Shown here piece by piece: positions 41,301 to 46,998 of a stretch of DNA of 64,000 nt. The stretch is from Porites lobata (taxonomy: Eukaryota > Cnidaria > Anthozoa > Scleractinia > Poritidae): the NCBI GenBank assembly GCA_942486035.1, contig CALNXK010000030.1:891001-955000 (forward strand), given 5' to 3'. The notes under the pieces are model-generated. The model was not told the origin of the DNA. It was given only the letters and a program-made list of their open reading frames with translations, and ran no database searches. A program made the position numbers and the translations under genes. Positions within the stretch are counted from its first letter, which is position 1. Each line of letters opens with the position of its first letter.

Positions 41301-43153
41301 AGTGAGATTAACTGCATGTCAGTATGAGAATGGTTAGAGTGAGAGAGAAAGTGTTCAGAAACAGTAGTGGGTTTAGATTTAATGTTAGTTTTGTCGACTG
41401 CACGTCTGTGTTCGTTAAATCTGTCCTTGAGACGTCGCTTAGTTTCACCTGTATATTGTAAATTACAACGGTTACATTGAACCATGTAGATAACATTTTT
41501 AGTGTTACAAGTAATGTGTGAAGTGATGAGCGTGTTTCACCTGTAGCGTAAAAGGTATAACTTGTTAGGCCGTTAGTAATGTATGGACAAGTGGCACAAT
41601 TCTGTCCACAGCGGAAGGAGCCCGGCGGAAAATGATTGGTGGAGATAACGGGTAGTTGTGCTTTAACTAAAAGGTCACGAAGATTAGAGCTACGTCTGTA
41701 AGCAACAAAAGGCGATTGCTTAAAGACGTCTTTGCAACGGTTAGAGGAGTGTAAGATGTTAAAATGTTTGCGCAGGATATTAGAAGTGCGTGGAAGTGCT
41801 GGGTTATATGTGACAACAAATGGTACAACATCGTTAAAAGCTTTGGGTTTAGTCTGTAACGCGTTAGTACGAGAAATATTAGCAGCGCATAGGAACTGTT
41901 TTTCTAGGAAATTATTATTATAACCACGAGCAAGGAGACATGTTTTTAGTTCATTAATGCGATGTTTAAACTTGGCGTCTGTAGAGCAGATGAGGCGGAG
42001 GCGGAGGGCTAAGCTGAACGGAATGGCTTTCTTAGTGTGGTGAGGATGGCATGATGAGCTGAGAAGGTGCTGATGTTTATCCGTGGGTTTAGTAAATAGA
42101 TCAGTTTCAATTATACCGTTATGTAGAGACACCATGTTCAATTACAACAAACATCCTTAACTTGATCCTCCTAAAAAAAGAGTGTCAGTCTCATAAATCT
42201 TTCATCTTGTACTTCCACCAGAATTGAGCCAAACCAGCACCCTTCTGACTTTATCCTTAAGTAATTATTAATCTTCTCATAAATCATGTTTTCTTTCTCT
42301 TTTAGCCGACCAGCTACCTCTTTCGCGTGGTTTTCTTCCCCGTTTAAAAGCCTGAGATACATACTGTGGCGACGTTACAAGTGGCTGATAATAAAGTTAT
42401 TGATACTCGTAATATTAATCGCCTTGGTGGTCCTCTTTTTCTATTCGATGCCGGTAAATAAATAAAATAAAATAAATAAATAAATCCTTTTTTTACCCTC
42501 GTCAGTCGCAGAGTCTGGAGGACTGGAGCAAGCTGTGAAACGAATAATTAAAAAAAACTGGCCGGAGCCAAACCTTTAGTTATTTACTAGTGTGGTCGAG
42601 GATTTGAACTTGAGATTACCGTGAACAATTGCAACTAGCTAATCTTGTACCCAGATCTCTTGTTGACGAATCCGGAAGCGAGATCTGGTCAAATCCGATT
42701 TGTAAACGTGATTGCCTGTCAGGAATGTGACAGGCGATGAAAGAGCGCATGCTCGAGATAAATCCTCAAATTTAGAGGAGTTAAACAACGAATTTGATAA
42801 AGTCGTAAAGTTTTCTCTCACAAAACGTGGTTTATACACATATCTTAAGGAGGGATTACAGTTGAATTTTGGGGGATTTGGGGTTGAAGTGAGAATGAAA
42901 GAAAGAGGGATAGAAGAGAGTATACACGTAAACCAGTTAGTCCGCTAACTGGCTTAGGGCCAGCTTGTCGTGGTGGCGGACTGTCTTATCTTTGTCTATT
43001 AATTATTCACTTCACATTTTAATTTTTAACTAACTGATGATTACAACTAACTGATGAACCCGTTGTTTCCGAGTTAATATCTTTCATGAGTGTTAATAAA
43101 TCTTGTTTTATTCGTTTCAGGGCTATACAGTAAAGAAAATTTTTAATGTGTGA
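532..43153 (+). CDS. type-I ferlin (dysferlin/myoferlin-like), 5' partial, 48 exons
   Basis: Ferlins are tail-anchored multi-C2 proteins that drive Ca2+-dependent membrane fusion and plasma-membrane repair. I joined 48 exons, all GT-AG with compatible phases, into 1,709 codons plus stop. Vertebrate family members have about 2,050-2,100 residues, so roughly 330 N-terminal residues (C2A and most of C2B) lie upstream of the window. Order in the window: C2B end/FerI, C2C, FerA, FerB, nested DysF, C2D, C2E, C2F, C2G, transmembrane anchor. DysF marks it as type I; I cannot separate dysferlin from myoferlin, whose split is probably vertebrate. The first visible exon starts in mid-codon (2 nt carried over), so no start codon is claimed. 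Exon coordinates are in the block entries below. Introns carry many transposon relics, but no exon is broken. Exons were found by reading homology from memory of the family, not by alignment software. Confidence 0.95.
1710..2797. mobile_element. non-autonomous DNA element with inverted TAATAA-type subterminal repeats
   Basis: The ends are inverted: GTTGAGGCCTCAAATGTAAT at 1710 and its complement ending at 2797. Inside each end an array of about 17-bp units alternates 'ggccctaaatgtaataa' with 'ggtcctaaatgtaataa' (1731-1840), and the reverse complement recurs at 2636-2780. The middle is unique and non-coding. Length is about 1.09 kb, in the intron after exon 4. No clear target-site duplication was seen. 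Confidence 0.75.
2880..2941. mobile_element. small palindromic MITE (AACnTCGT-CCCAGGGC family)
   Basis: 'caacttcgttcccagggc' pairs with 'gctgggaacgacgttg' across 62 bp. It is a diverged relative of the elements at 52788 and 53238. Confidence 0.55.
3155..7332 (+). CDS. ferlin exons 5-9: C2C domain
   Basis: Exons 3155-3255, 3892-3960, 4367-4410, 6154-6230 and 7232-7332. They encode the body of C2C. The acidic Ca2+-loop positions are visible: QMD in loop 1, VDPY after it, then WDWDKLTSDD in loop 3. The next exon reads GFLPRYGPCFLNFYGSTREY, the family's post-C2C segment. The Asp pattern suggests a Ca2+-competent or phospholipid-binding C2, which is inference. The introns hold two MITE families and a Penelope-like fragment. 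Confidence 0.92.
3336..3500. repeat. GGATTCC-rich interspersed repeat, copy 1
   Basis: It begins 'aattcaagacagtcttggattctgg' and then repeats GGATTC/GGAATC motifs. The same start, with the palindrome AAGACAGTCTT, recurs at 31671-31830, so this is a dispersed family. It lies in the ferlin intron after exon 5. Confidence 0.7.
3654..3830. mobile_element. partial MITE related to 22288-22564
   Basis: Shares 'gccaccgctggttttcccgcgaaatg', 'ctgatgacg' and 'acccagatctgg' in the same order as the palindromic element at 22288-22564. One arm is truncated or diverged. Confidence 0.55.
5326..5468. mobile_element. foldback MITE
   Basis: Imperfect palindrome: 'tggtaacaggact...gtccaattc...gtaatcatacgagtgatta' pairs with 'taatcacgagtatgatta...gaattggac...agttctgttacca'. 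About 143 bp, in the intron before 6154. Confidence 0.75.
5735..5965 (+). mobile_element. Penelope-like element 3' fragment (GIY-YIG end), copy 1
   Basis: From 'actgtttctgaacactttctctctc' to 'ccagtttttatgtt' this matches, in the opposite orientation, the 3' part of the Penelope-like relic at 41150-41370. It includes the stretch coding for the C-terminal end of the GIY-YIG segment. It is severely 5' truncated, as expected for a retroelement. Confidence 0.65.
6918..7055. mobile_element. foldback MITE with GGATAG/TATCC arms
   Basis: 'cagttgttcg...ggtggatagcgttatccaccggataaatcactatcca' pairs with 'tggatagtgatttaaccggtggatagcgctatccagcgtttgaacaaccag'. A 138-bp inverted repeat with internal smaller palindromes. 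Confidence 0.8.
7333..8721. other. ferlin intron, no recognised feature
   Basis: AT-rich intron DNA. No inverted repeat, RNA gene or exon was recognised. A low-GC stretch at 7600-7870 looks like decayed coding DNA of an unknown repeat but cannot be assigned. Confidence 0.4.
8722..15733 (+). CDS. ferlin exons 10-15: linker and FerA helical domain
   Basis: Exons 8722-8835 (GEGVAYRGRVLVELETK), 9450-9549 (RYLRRRKYKLFACFLEASMV), 10588-10790 (contains AIFDGSYYYFLPW), 11950-12068, 13462-13546 and 15623-15733. Everything matches the ferlin central region, in the same order as in myoferlin. The helical stretches in 10588-13546 correspond to FerA, described as a membrane-binding four-helix bundle. The last exon is strongly helical and acidic (ETAEDVDEAISAAEELL). 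The intron between 13546 and 15623 contains a 1.8-kb palindrome. Confidence 0.9.
9550..10587. other. ferlin intron, no recognised feature
   Basis: Nothing supported. A short CGCGCGCG-type patch occurs at 10450-10458. Confidence 0.4.
11294..11775. mobile_element. TIR element with poly-G tract
   Basis: 'agcagcgccgtagctag...ggccaaccgaggca' at the left pairs with 'tgcctcggttggcc...ggtctggccacggcactgct' at the right. A run of G residues precedes the right arm near 11689. About 480 bp, non-coding. Confidence 0.65.
12746..13320. repeat. 246-bp tandem duplication ending in a foldback element
   Basis: 'gcggctattgacggatttta' starts copies at 12746 and 12992, which are nearly identical for about 246 bp. 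The second copy runs into an inverted arm: 'gaccactacagaaaatacc...tttgtttgtcacccc' pairs with 'ggggtgacaaacaa...ggtattttctgtagtggtc', ending near 13313. Short ORFs here are mirror images of one another and not genes. Confidence 0.75.
13636..15450. mobile_element. 1.8-kb palindromic DNA element flanked by TTAA
   Basis: The element starts TTAA|GGTGGCTCCGTAATTA (13632) and ends TAATTACGGAGCCACC|TTAA (15451-15454). Arms of about 820 bp match almost throughout: 'ggcagttctgcgaggaattcgcacc' at 14398 and its complement near 14675, and 'gcaataatacggaatattcc' at 13752 with its complement near 15330. The central spacer is about 150 bp. TTAA target sites are typical of piggyBac and Kolobok elements. No transposase ORF is present. 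Confidence 0.8.
15790..15980. repeat. G-run and unassigned repeat-like intron DNA
   Basis: A ccc(g)n run at about 15796-15808 is followed by a GC-richer segment that resembles repeat DNA. No partner copy was identified in this window. Confidence 0.25.
16189..18115 (+). CDS. ferlin exons 16-18: FerB domain
   Basis: Exons 16189-16341, 16856-17005 and 18035-18115, each a whole number of codons (51, 50, 27). The diagnostic string MPDVVIWMLSGEKRIAYHRI matches the FerB signature. It is followed by HVRVILWLGL and YENQMSVLGNWTAKGLPRP, which leads into DysF. Because all three exons are phase 0-0, any of them could be skipped without a frameshift; whether that happens is not visible here. Confidence 0.93.
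17006..18842. other. ferlin introns around exon 18, no recognised feature
   Basis: Apart from exon 18035-18115 this is AT-rich intron DNA. Imperfect 'attcaattcatt' repeats occur at 17140-17200. No gene is supported. Confidence 0.4.
18843..22148 (+). CDS. ferlin exons 19-23: nested DysF domain
   Basis: Exons 18843-18922, 19688-19802, 20447-20549, 21643-21770 and 21984-22148. The Trp/Arg-rich DysF pattern is clear: APDGWCFEGDWFINPEL, then SEGWTWTSDWTVDANRAVDE, then GWEYAV with YHMARRRRWVRG, then EEGWEFATVFSSKFHSK with LVRRRRWHRKM. The two halves show the usual inner DysF inserted in an outer DysF. In human dysferlin this domain stacks Arg and Trp side chains and is a site of disease mutations. 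This block assigns the gene to type-I ferlins. Confidence 0.95.
20550..21642. other. ferlin intron with a GC-rich patch
   Basis: Mostly AT-rich. A GC-rich patch at 21145-21240 ('gcccgcctgcgacccgcgcc') stands out from its surroundings and is probably repeat DNA. No exon was found here. Confidence 0.35.
22288..22564. mobile_element. palindromic MITE
   Basis: 'gagaaaacaaccgacatttcc...gccaccactggtttcccgcgaaatg' pairs with 'catttcttggggaaaccagtggtggcg...ggaaatgtcggctgttttctc'. 277 bp, with a second partial copy at 3654. It lies in the intron between the DysF exons and the C2D microexon. Confidence 0.85.
22860..26349 (+). CDS. ferlin exons 24-28: C2D domain and linker
   Basis: Exons 22860-22908 (a 49-nt microexon encoding GKEGHMMVPRMYITFE), 23489-23566, 24811-24992, 25653-25802 and 26242-26349. 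The microexon is needed to reconcile phases between 22148 and 23489. C2D reads KYQLRVYLFQGRDLLPSDPD then SDPYVRIVF, with LELFDKDAV and GKDEYMGR closing loop 3, so all five Ca2+-ligand acids are in place. The last exon gives RPSLYIVPSGIRPAMQRTAIE, the bridge to C2E. Confidence 0.93.
23807..24014. mobile_element. MITE built of AAGACGCGTCTTA palindromes
   Basis: 'ggttatttatacgaag' at the left and 'cctcgtataaatggccc' at the right form the terminal inverted repeat. The interior holds at least four copies of the palindrome AAGACGCGTCTTA or close variants. Confidence 0.75.
24993..26924. other. ferlin introns, no recognised repeat
   Basis: Apart from exons 25653-25802 and 26242-26349, I see only AT-rich DNA and a short (CAT)n/(ATC)n run at about 25840-25857. 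Confidence 0.35.
26925..29960 (+). CDS. ferlin exons 29-32: C2E domain and acidic linker
   Basis: Exons 26925-27086 (VLCWGVRNMKKFQLANVSSP), 27986-28145 (YLPKEELYTPPMNIKVRDNR), 29059-29126 (acidic, FEEDSESFLIDIADEKEST) and 29856-29960 (ADIDWWSKYYASMED). C2E lacks the usual Asp pairs, with RDNRSFGRH in loop 3. A non-Ca2+ C2E is usual in the family. WWSKYYAS matches the conserved WWSKFYAS-type motif between C2E and C2F. Confidence 0.93.
27396..27960. mobile_element. TIR element (GGGTCACC-type)
   Basis: 'tttgtatggagataagttgaagggtcactcgcc' at the left pairs imperfectly with 'gggtgacccttctactcgggacaactttctctgcatataaac' at the right. The motif GGGTCACC recurs inside. About 560 bp, non-coding. Confidence 0.65.
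28446..28882. repeat. 437-bp trinucleotide/hexanucleotide microsatellite
   Basis: Pure (AGT)n at first, then (GCAGTA)n with interrupted (GCA)n, then (GTGGTA)n with short returns to (GTA)n. The 173-residue Leu/Pro-rich and 97-residue Val-rich open frames here are by-products of the repeat. It lies in the ferlin intron between 28145 and 29059. Confidence 0.97.
30471..30491. repeat. (GT)n microsatellite
   Basis: About ten GT units in the intron before 31380. A short (ATGA)n run lies upstream at about 30332-30348. Confidence 0.85.
31129..31317. mobile_element. foldback MITE with TTACGCG arms
   Basis: 'atttccactgttgcgtaatttttccatgcg' pairs with 'cgcatggaaaaattacgcgatagtggaatt'. The interior has further inverted 'acgcgtaaa' motifs. 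A shorter relative starts with 'tgatttccactatgaacgcacgt' at 32793. Confidence 0.8.
31380..34578 (+). CDS. ferlin exons 33-38: C2F domain
   Basis: Exons 31380-31505, 32126-32245, 33175-33210 (36 nt), 33498-33589, 33934-34104 and 34433-34578. C2F is the best Ca2+-type C2 in the protein: LVRVYIIRAIDLQPMDPNG, ADPYLVV, then VMDYDFIGKDDKIG give all five loop aspartates. KYIPNTLNPIFGKMFEL and GETVVDLENRFLSKFG are near-identical to the vertebrate family. Confidence 0.95.
31671..31830. repeat. GGATTCC-rich interspersed repeat, copy 2
   Basis: Starts 'gggaatccaagacagtcttggagtctg' and continues with repeated GGATTCCGGATTC. Same family as 3336-3500. Confidence 0.7.
32793..32890. mobile_element. partial MITE related to 31129-31317
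   Basis: 'gatttccactatgaacgcacgtaaaatgtacgtgcgtaagtgaaataaag' resembles the left arm of the element at 31129. The right arm is not clear. Confidence 0.45.
34579..35854. other. ferlin intron, no recognised feature
   Basis: A cagtgaatg acceptor-like site near 35700 is followed by open sequence, but it has no ferlin homology, and the flanking exons (ending CLEDY, starting ENGM) join well without it. Confidence 0.4.
35855..39504 (+). CDS. ferlin exons 39-45: C2G domain
   Basis: Exons 35855-35994 (RLALHVLNCLPLVPEHVETR), 36491-36579 (GKLQMWVDIFPKSIGPPGMP), 36912-37007 (YELRVIIWNTSDVILDE), 37293-37340 (48 nt), 37853-37943 (FNWRFVFPFLYIPAEK), 38645-38744 (IQIWDNDLFSPDDFLG) and 39326-39504 (SLFDLKRINGWWPATGTKDG). 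This is the last C2 of the family. Its order and motif spacing match the vertebrate proteins. Confidence 0.95.
37382..37543. mobile_element. MITE with GTGACGTCACGGCGGCC-type ends
   Basis: 'ttggtttgcaaccacgtgac...gcggccacgtt' pairs with 'aacatggccgccgtgacgtcacgtgcaaaccaa'. About 162 bp. Resembles the element at 55809 in its ends but has a different core. Confidence 0.75.
39950..40220. mobile_element. AT-rich MITE, copy 1 (partner at 51165)
   Basis: 'caatttgattggcttagagcagtggtatttcagctta', 'cctacatgtaaaaattac' and 'catgatttgtagtgatat...ataaataccac' recur in reverse orientation at 51165-51400. Internal inverted segments around 'gatatttgaaaattgtctcaaa' make it partly palindromic. Confidence 0.7.
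40738..43153 (+). CDS. ferlin exons 46-48: membrane anchor and C terminus
   Basis: Exons 40738-40847 (EERPAGKARDEPNQHP), 42306-42453 and 43121-43153. The second has FAWFSSPFKSL and YILWRRYKWLIIKL, then a Leu/Ile/Val-rich transmembrane helix of about 20 residues. The third gives GYTVKKIFNV and the TGA stop at 43151-43153. Only this short tail lies on the lumenal or extracellular side, as in other ferlins. A candidate extra mini-exon lies at 42222-42260 (separate entry). Confidence 0.95.
40871..40935. repeat. CGTCACGCAACGCTC hairpin repeat
   Basis: 'ctcgtcacgcaacgctcctcc' pairs with 'gggaagagcgttgcgtgag'. A related hairpin lies at 58760-58830 with 'gtcgtcacgcaacgctcctcgcgtgacgac'. Confidence 0.6.
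40960..42150 (-). pseudogene. Penelope-like retroelement 3' relic (RT end plus GIY-YIG)
   Basis: The minus-strand frame 42141-41308 begins with the C-terminal reverse-transcriptase region (TDLFTKPTDKHQ, SCHPHHTKKAIPFSLALRLR). It continues through a Cys motif (CGQNCATCPYI). A different frame, 41485-41186, carries a GIY-YIG nuclease segment (VQCNRCNLQYTGETKRRLKD, RFNEHRR). One frameshift near 41500-41530 separates the two, so the copy is dead. Penelope-like elements are eukaryotic retroelements that join this RT type to GIY-YIG. The 5' part is missing. Below 41104 lies 3' untranslated sequence with 'aacaatatttcggctggcc'. Confidence 0.85.
42144..42172. repeat. decayed copy of exon-46 splice-donor end
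   Basis: 'acatccttaacttgatcctcctaa' repeats 'gcatcctacacttgatcctcctaa' from 40823-40847, the 3' end of ferlin exon 46, but the following bases are aaaaaa rather than a splice donor. Confidence 0.55.
42222..42260 (+). CDS. candidate alternative ferlin mini-exon, duplicated from exon 46
   Basis: The 39-nt stretch is preceded by a pyrimidine-rich acceptor ending ccaccag and followed by gtaatt. Its phase is 2-2, so inclusion between 40847 and 42306 keeps the frame. It would encode KIEPNQHPSDFILN, echoing DEPNQHPTLDPPN at the end of exon 46. It looks like a partial duplication of exon 46 that may still be spliced. It could equally be a dead copy. Confidence 0.35.
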
Positions 43154-43760
43154 GGACATGACGGTCGTCGTCTGTTTGATGCAACTGAAAGACACTAAAT
43201 CAATTTTCGGGTGGTTTTCAAGAGAGTTAATACAGCACAAGTACATACAAAGACTTGTTATTGTCCACGCAACTTATATTTTGATTGTCACTCCTAAAAA
43301 TATATAAGGTAAAAGAAGGCAGGCTGTTTTTTTCAAACGAGAGGGACCACTTTATTATTTGGGTTCAGATACTTTGAAATGCATTGATCAGTAATGGTTT
43401 AGACATAAGCTTTCTAATGAATATTGGGTGGATAAACTAGACAAATAAGAGACCGAGGAAAGTGTCTCCTGAATAGAAGTTGGGGTGGGATTTGTTAATA
43501 ATTAACCAGCAAAGACTAGATTTTTATATATATTTTGCATTGCCTCGGTATTGTTGTGAACAATCCTGTTTAACATTTCTCTGCTATGCTGCGTGTTGAA
43601 TTCCCACAGGTGCAGCTTTAGTGAGATAGTTCCTTTTGTGAAAGCTGTCATCCTTGTGATTAGCACACACATAAATTTATCAACCATCTCTGATTTCCAC
43701 CTGGAATTCAGCTTTTCTTGTGTGCCTAGCTTTGTTAAATAAATTTGATGTTGTTGTTGT
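43154..43760 (+). other. ferlin 3' UTR with poly(A) signal
   Basis: The segment after the stop is non-coding. An AATAAA hexamer at 43738-43743 is the first strong polyadenylation signal that I see, and a GT-rich stretch (tgttgttgttgtatc) follows it. The 3' end near 43760 is therefore an inference. Confidence 0.5.
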
Positions 43761-43987
43761 ATCTCAGTGGTCAGTCACATTTTGAGTGCTAAGGTATCCC
43801 TTGAACGGGGATTCAACCTGGTTGATATTTTCATCAGTGGGGGGGGGGGAGTAACTCTATTGTTTTCCACCTAAGTTTCTTGACCCACTCCGCCTGCCTA
43901 GTCGCTTGTTCAAATTAGCAAGGGATACGACAGTTATTTGGACGAGCGAGGTCGAGGAAAAGCAAAGAAGCTAACGAATATCGCTAG

Positions 43988-44727
43988 TATATGCTAAAAC
44001 AGTGGATAGTGTTTTTCGCGCGCTCTGATTGGCTACTCAATCAGTGAATGTCCTGCCCTATTCACTGATTCACCTCCAGTTCCTCCGAGAGAGCGACGCC
44101 AAACTCGCGTAAGTTGCGAGCAAAATGCCTTCCCGGTTTGCTGCCGTAAACAAACAAAGGAATTTCACAACTAATCAAGCAAGCTGTTCCCGAAATACAC
44201 GAAGAAGGTGACGAAGTTCGGATTGGAAGTTTTAACAGGTAAAGCTTTGTCTTTTTGACACGAATTTATCGATAAAACCGGTGAAAAAGTTGTTTGTTTA
44301 CAAATGCAAATTAAGTTTAAGTCTTGCGTTACTTTATTTAGTCGAGTTGTTCATAAATAAGCTTAAAACTAAATTTAATAATCGTTTTTTATAGAATGAT
44401 TTTAAATAAAAAAAGAATTCCACAACTCCTTTTGAAGAAATTTCCCCTCAAGAGCTAAACAAATGCCTTCAAAAGTTTTAATTGTCGGCAAGAGAAAGCG
44501 ACGGCCGCGGCCGCCTGGTCATTACGCGCCAAAATTGTAATCGTTGGCAACAGTATTTGAGTTAAAAATCATCATTTTTGTACTTAATTATCTCACTGTT
44601 TTAGTATATACTAAAACAATTATTCACCTCAGTGTCGGTGGCTAGTCGTGGCTATTTACCTCACTGCTTCGCAGTTCGGTAAAATGCACGACTAGCCACC
44701 TCCACTTCGGTGAATAATTGTTATATA
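43988..44727. mobile_element. Crypton-like element relic A
   Basis: An ATG at 44124 begins MPSRFAAVNKQ. After a frame slip comes a piece like QAVPE and the NTKKATKFG-type motif known from the N-terminal exon of KIAA1958/DUF3504 tyrosine-recombinase proteins of Crypton elements. A donor (gtaaag) follows at 44239. The right end folds: 'ggtggctagtcgtgg...ccacgactagccacc' at 44636-44700. The left end 'cgcgcgctctgattggct' matches relic B at 56345. No complete recombinase remains. Confidence 0.5.
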
Positions 44728-45275
44728 TCGCTTATTTGATCGAATGTGTGTGAGCTTTGGTGTCGCTATAATCTGCTTGTGTAAACCGTTTTGATATTTT
44801 GTGTCCGTGATTGTAAAATTTTGTTAATTTGTTTTGCGAGCCGTGTTGCGGGATCGCCATCTATTTCACGGGACCGGCAAGGTCATCAAAACTTAAATCT
44901 TTTTTTTCTCTAAAATAGGCAAAGTCTAGTCTCCAGAATAGGAGGTTCCATTCACAGATCATGCTTGTTTATATTTCATCTATTCTTTTGCTAATTAAAT
45001 GGGCCTAACTTCATATCATTCCTTTCGAGTGCGGGCCTCTGTTGATCTCCTAATTCTCCACCAAATGCAGTAAAGCTAGTTCGATCGATTATCTACATCG
45101 AGTCGGCCCGTGTTGAACCGGAAATAATGCGAAATAGCTTTGAAATACGCCCTTAAGCTAGTTTTCCTCAAATGCATATTTAAATTCATGATAAATACAG
45201 ATCTACTAGCTTCAACAGCGTCTATGGCAGAGAAAAATTGTTTTGATATGACAAAATTAACCTTTCACATCGTGT

Positions 45276-45350
45276 GTGTCACTGTGGTGCAGTGGTCTAG
45301 GAGTTTCTTGCACGTGCGGAGTAACCGGGTTAGACTCCCGGCGACGCTGC
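45276..45350 (+). repeat. tRNA-derived SINE head or tRNA-like sequence
   Basis: A-box-like TGGTGCAGTGG at about 45285 and B-box-like GGTTAGACTCC at about 45329, 34-45 nt apart, as in a pol III promoter. The acceptor stem does not pair well and no CCA-compatible end is seen, so a SINE head or tRNA pseudogene is more likely than a functional tRNA. Confidence 0.5.
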
Positions 45351-46998
45351 TTTCTGTTTCTATGTACTCTTTTTTTCCCTATTTTTCTTTTTGGCCTTTT
45401 TTTTTTATTCTTACTGCAGACCCTGCTGGTCATGCACTTGGATCAATATTTATTTTAAGCTTAAGTCCGGAGTTTTATTCATTATTTTAGATTTCAAAAG
45501 CTCTTGATCTGCATACTGGCCAAGCTTTAATTACCAGATAAAAACCATAAGCTGTCAAGACATGTCCCTCCTCTGAAACAGCTGATTTTTTTTTAATGTT
45601 AGTTGACATCATGACAAACACACACAGTACACCACAAACTGTATTAATTTACACCTAACACCCGGCCAGTGACCCACTGGCGAAAGTTAAACTTGCCTTT
45701 TGTACATCGTCTTAATCATCAATATTATTACCCTAAAATCTCCACTGGGTTTGCTCCCAAAATATAATTAAACGAAACTTTTTATTCGCTTTCGGGATTT
45801 AATTACAGAATTACAGGTGTATGCCCAATACAGTATTAAAATGCCGTAAAGCAACAAGATTCAATGCTCACAGTCTCTCACAAATACATGTCATTTAGCT
45901 TCCCCTTTCAACACTATAGCTAAGCGAACTTTGAGGGGAATGATACGTGGTTTCACTAGCTCTGGCGGTACACAGACGTGCCTCTCCCTCTCCCTACATC
46001 ATGCATAAAAATTAGAAATGAATTGCATTTCCATATATTCGAATATACGTGATCTGACACACTCTAAAAAGAAATTGATATAATCTTTTAGTACGTCTAC
46101 GCTAGTTTTGTTGAACACAAAACAATATTTTTGATAGTTAAAAAGAGCTCTTGCGGGCGCACAGAACGGCTTCTTGTAATCGAGCCTATTACTCTGGGTA
46201 ATGAAATTTCTCTTCTAACAGAACATGCATTCATCAACGATACTCAATATCCCCTGTGACATTTCTAAACAAGTCATGTTTTTTCTCCGAAGAGCTCGTG
46301 ATCTAAGGAAACGACGGTCTCTTAGCCTGCAAGCAAGCTCTCCCGGGCGCTTATTCGTAGGCTAACAGTCTCTAGGAACAAGAAGTCTAAATTCGTTGAC
46401 GTATTTCCGTTCCCGGTACTTTACCCAAACCAACAATCGAGTTTCTTTCTGCTAAATGTTCGTGCCCATTAGTTTGCTTTCTTCTGACATCGAACCGGGC
46501 AACTGCTACTACATATACTGACACAACGTAAAGGAAATAAAACTCGCAGTGTCTGGTTGAAGAAAGCGACACATGTGCTCTTGAATACCTCGAGATAGTT
46601 TTTCGAACAAACCTCTAACGAGAAACGCGGAATTATCATATGCAATAGCTGCTCACATCTAAAGTCACATCTACAAGTAGTGATAAAAAATAAAATAGCC
46701 ACGGATCTGGTTAACGATATTTCTTCTATATCTTTTAAGTATAGCGATACAGCGAACTGTCCTTTAGTTTTTAAAATAAATGGAATTCAGTCATTGTAAC
46801 ACATAATGAGTCTGCTCTACCCAGGTTATTTAGTTTTCAAGGCTAGTGTTGATCAACATTACGTCAGCTCAAACGTGTCAAGATACACCCTCTAACAAAG
46901 CGGTATCTGCTAATAGATACCATGACTGAACAACCGACGAACATGGATAACAAAGCAATTAATTAGATCTGTTGTCAAGTAACAGGGTTATTCTTAAA
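45351..46998. other. intergenic DNA and probable 3' UTR of the BTB gene
   Basis: No coding region is supported. On the minus strand an AATAAA complement (TTTATT) at about 45780-45785 could end the BTB transcript, which would give a 3' UTR of about 1.2 kb. This is uncertain. Confidence 0.35.
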
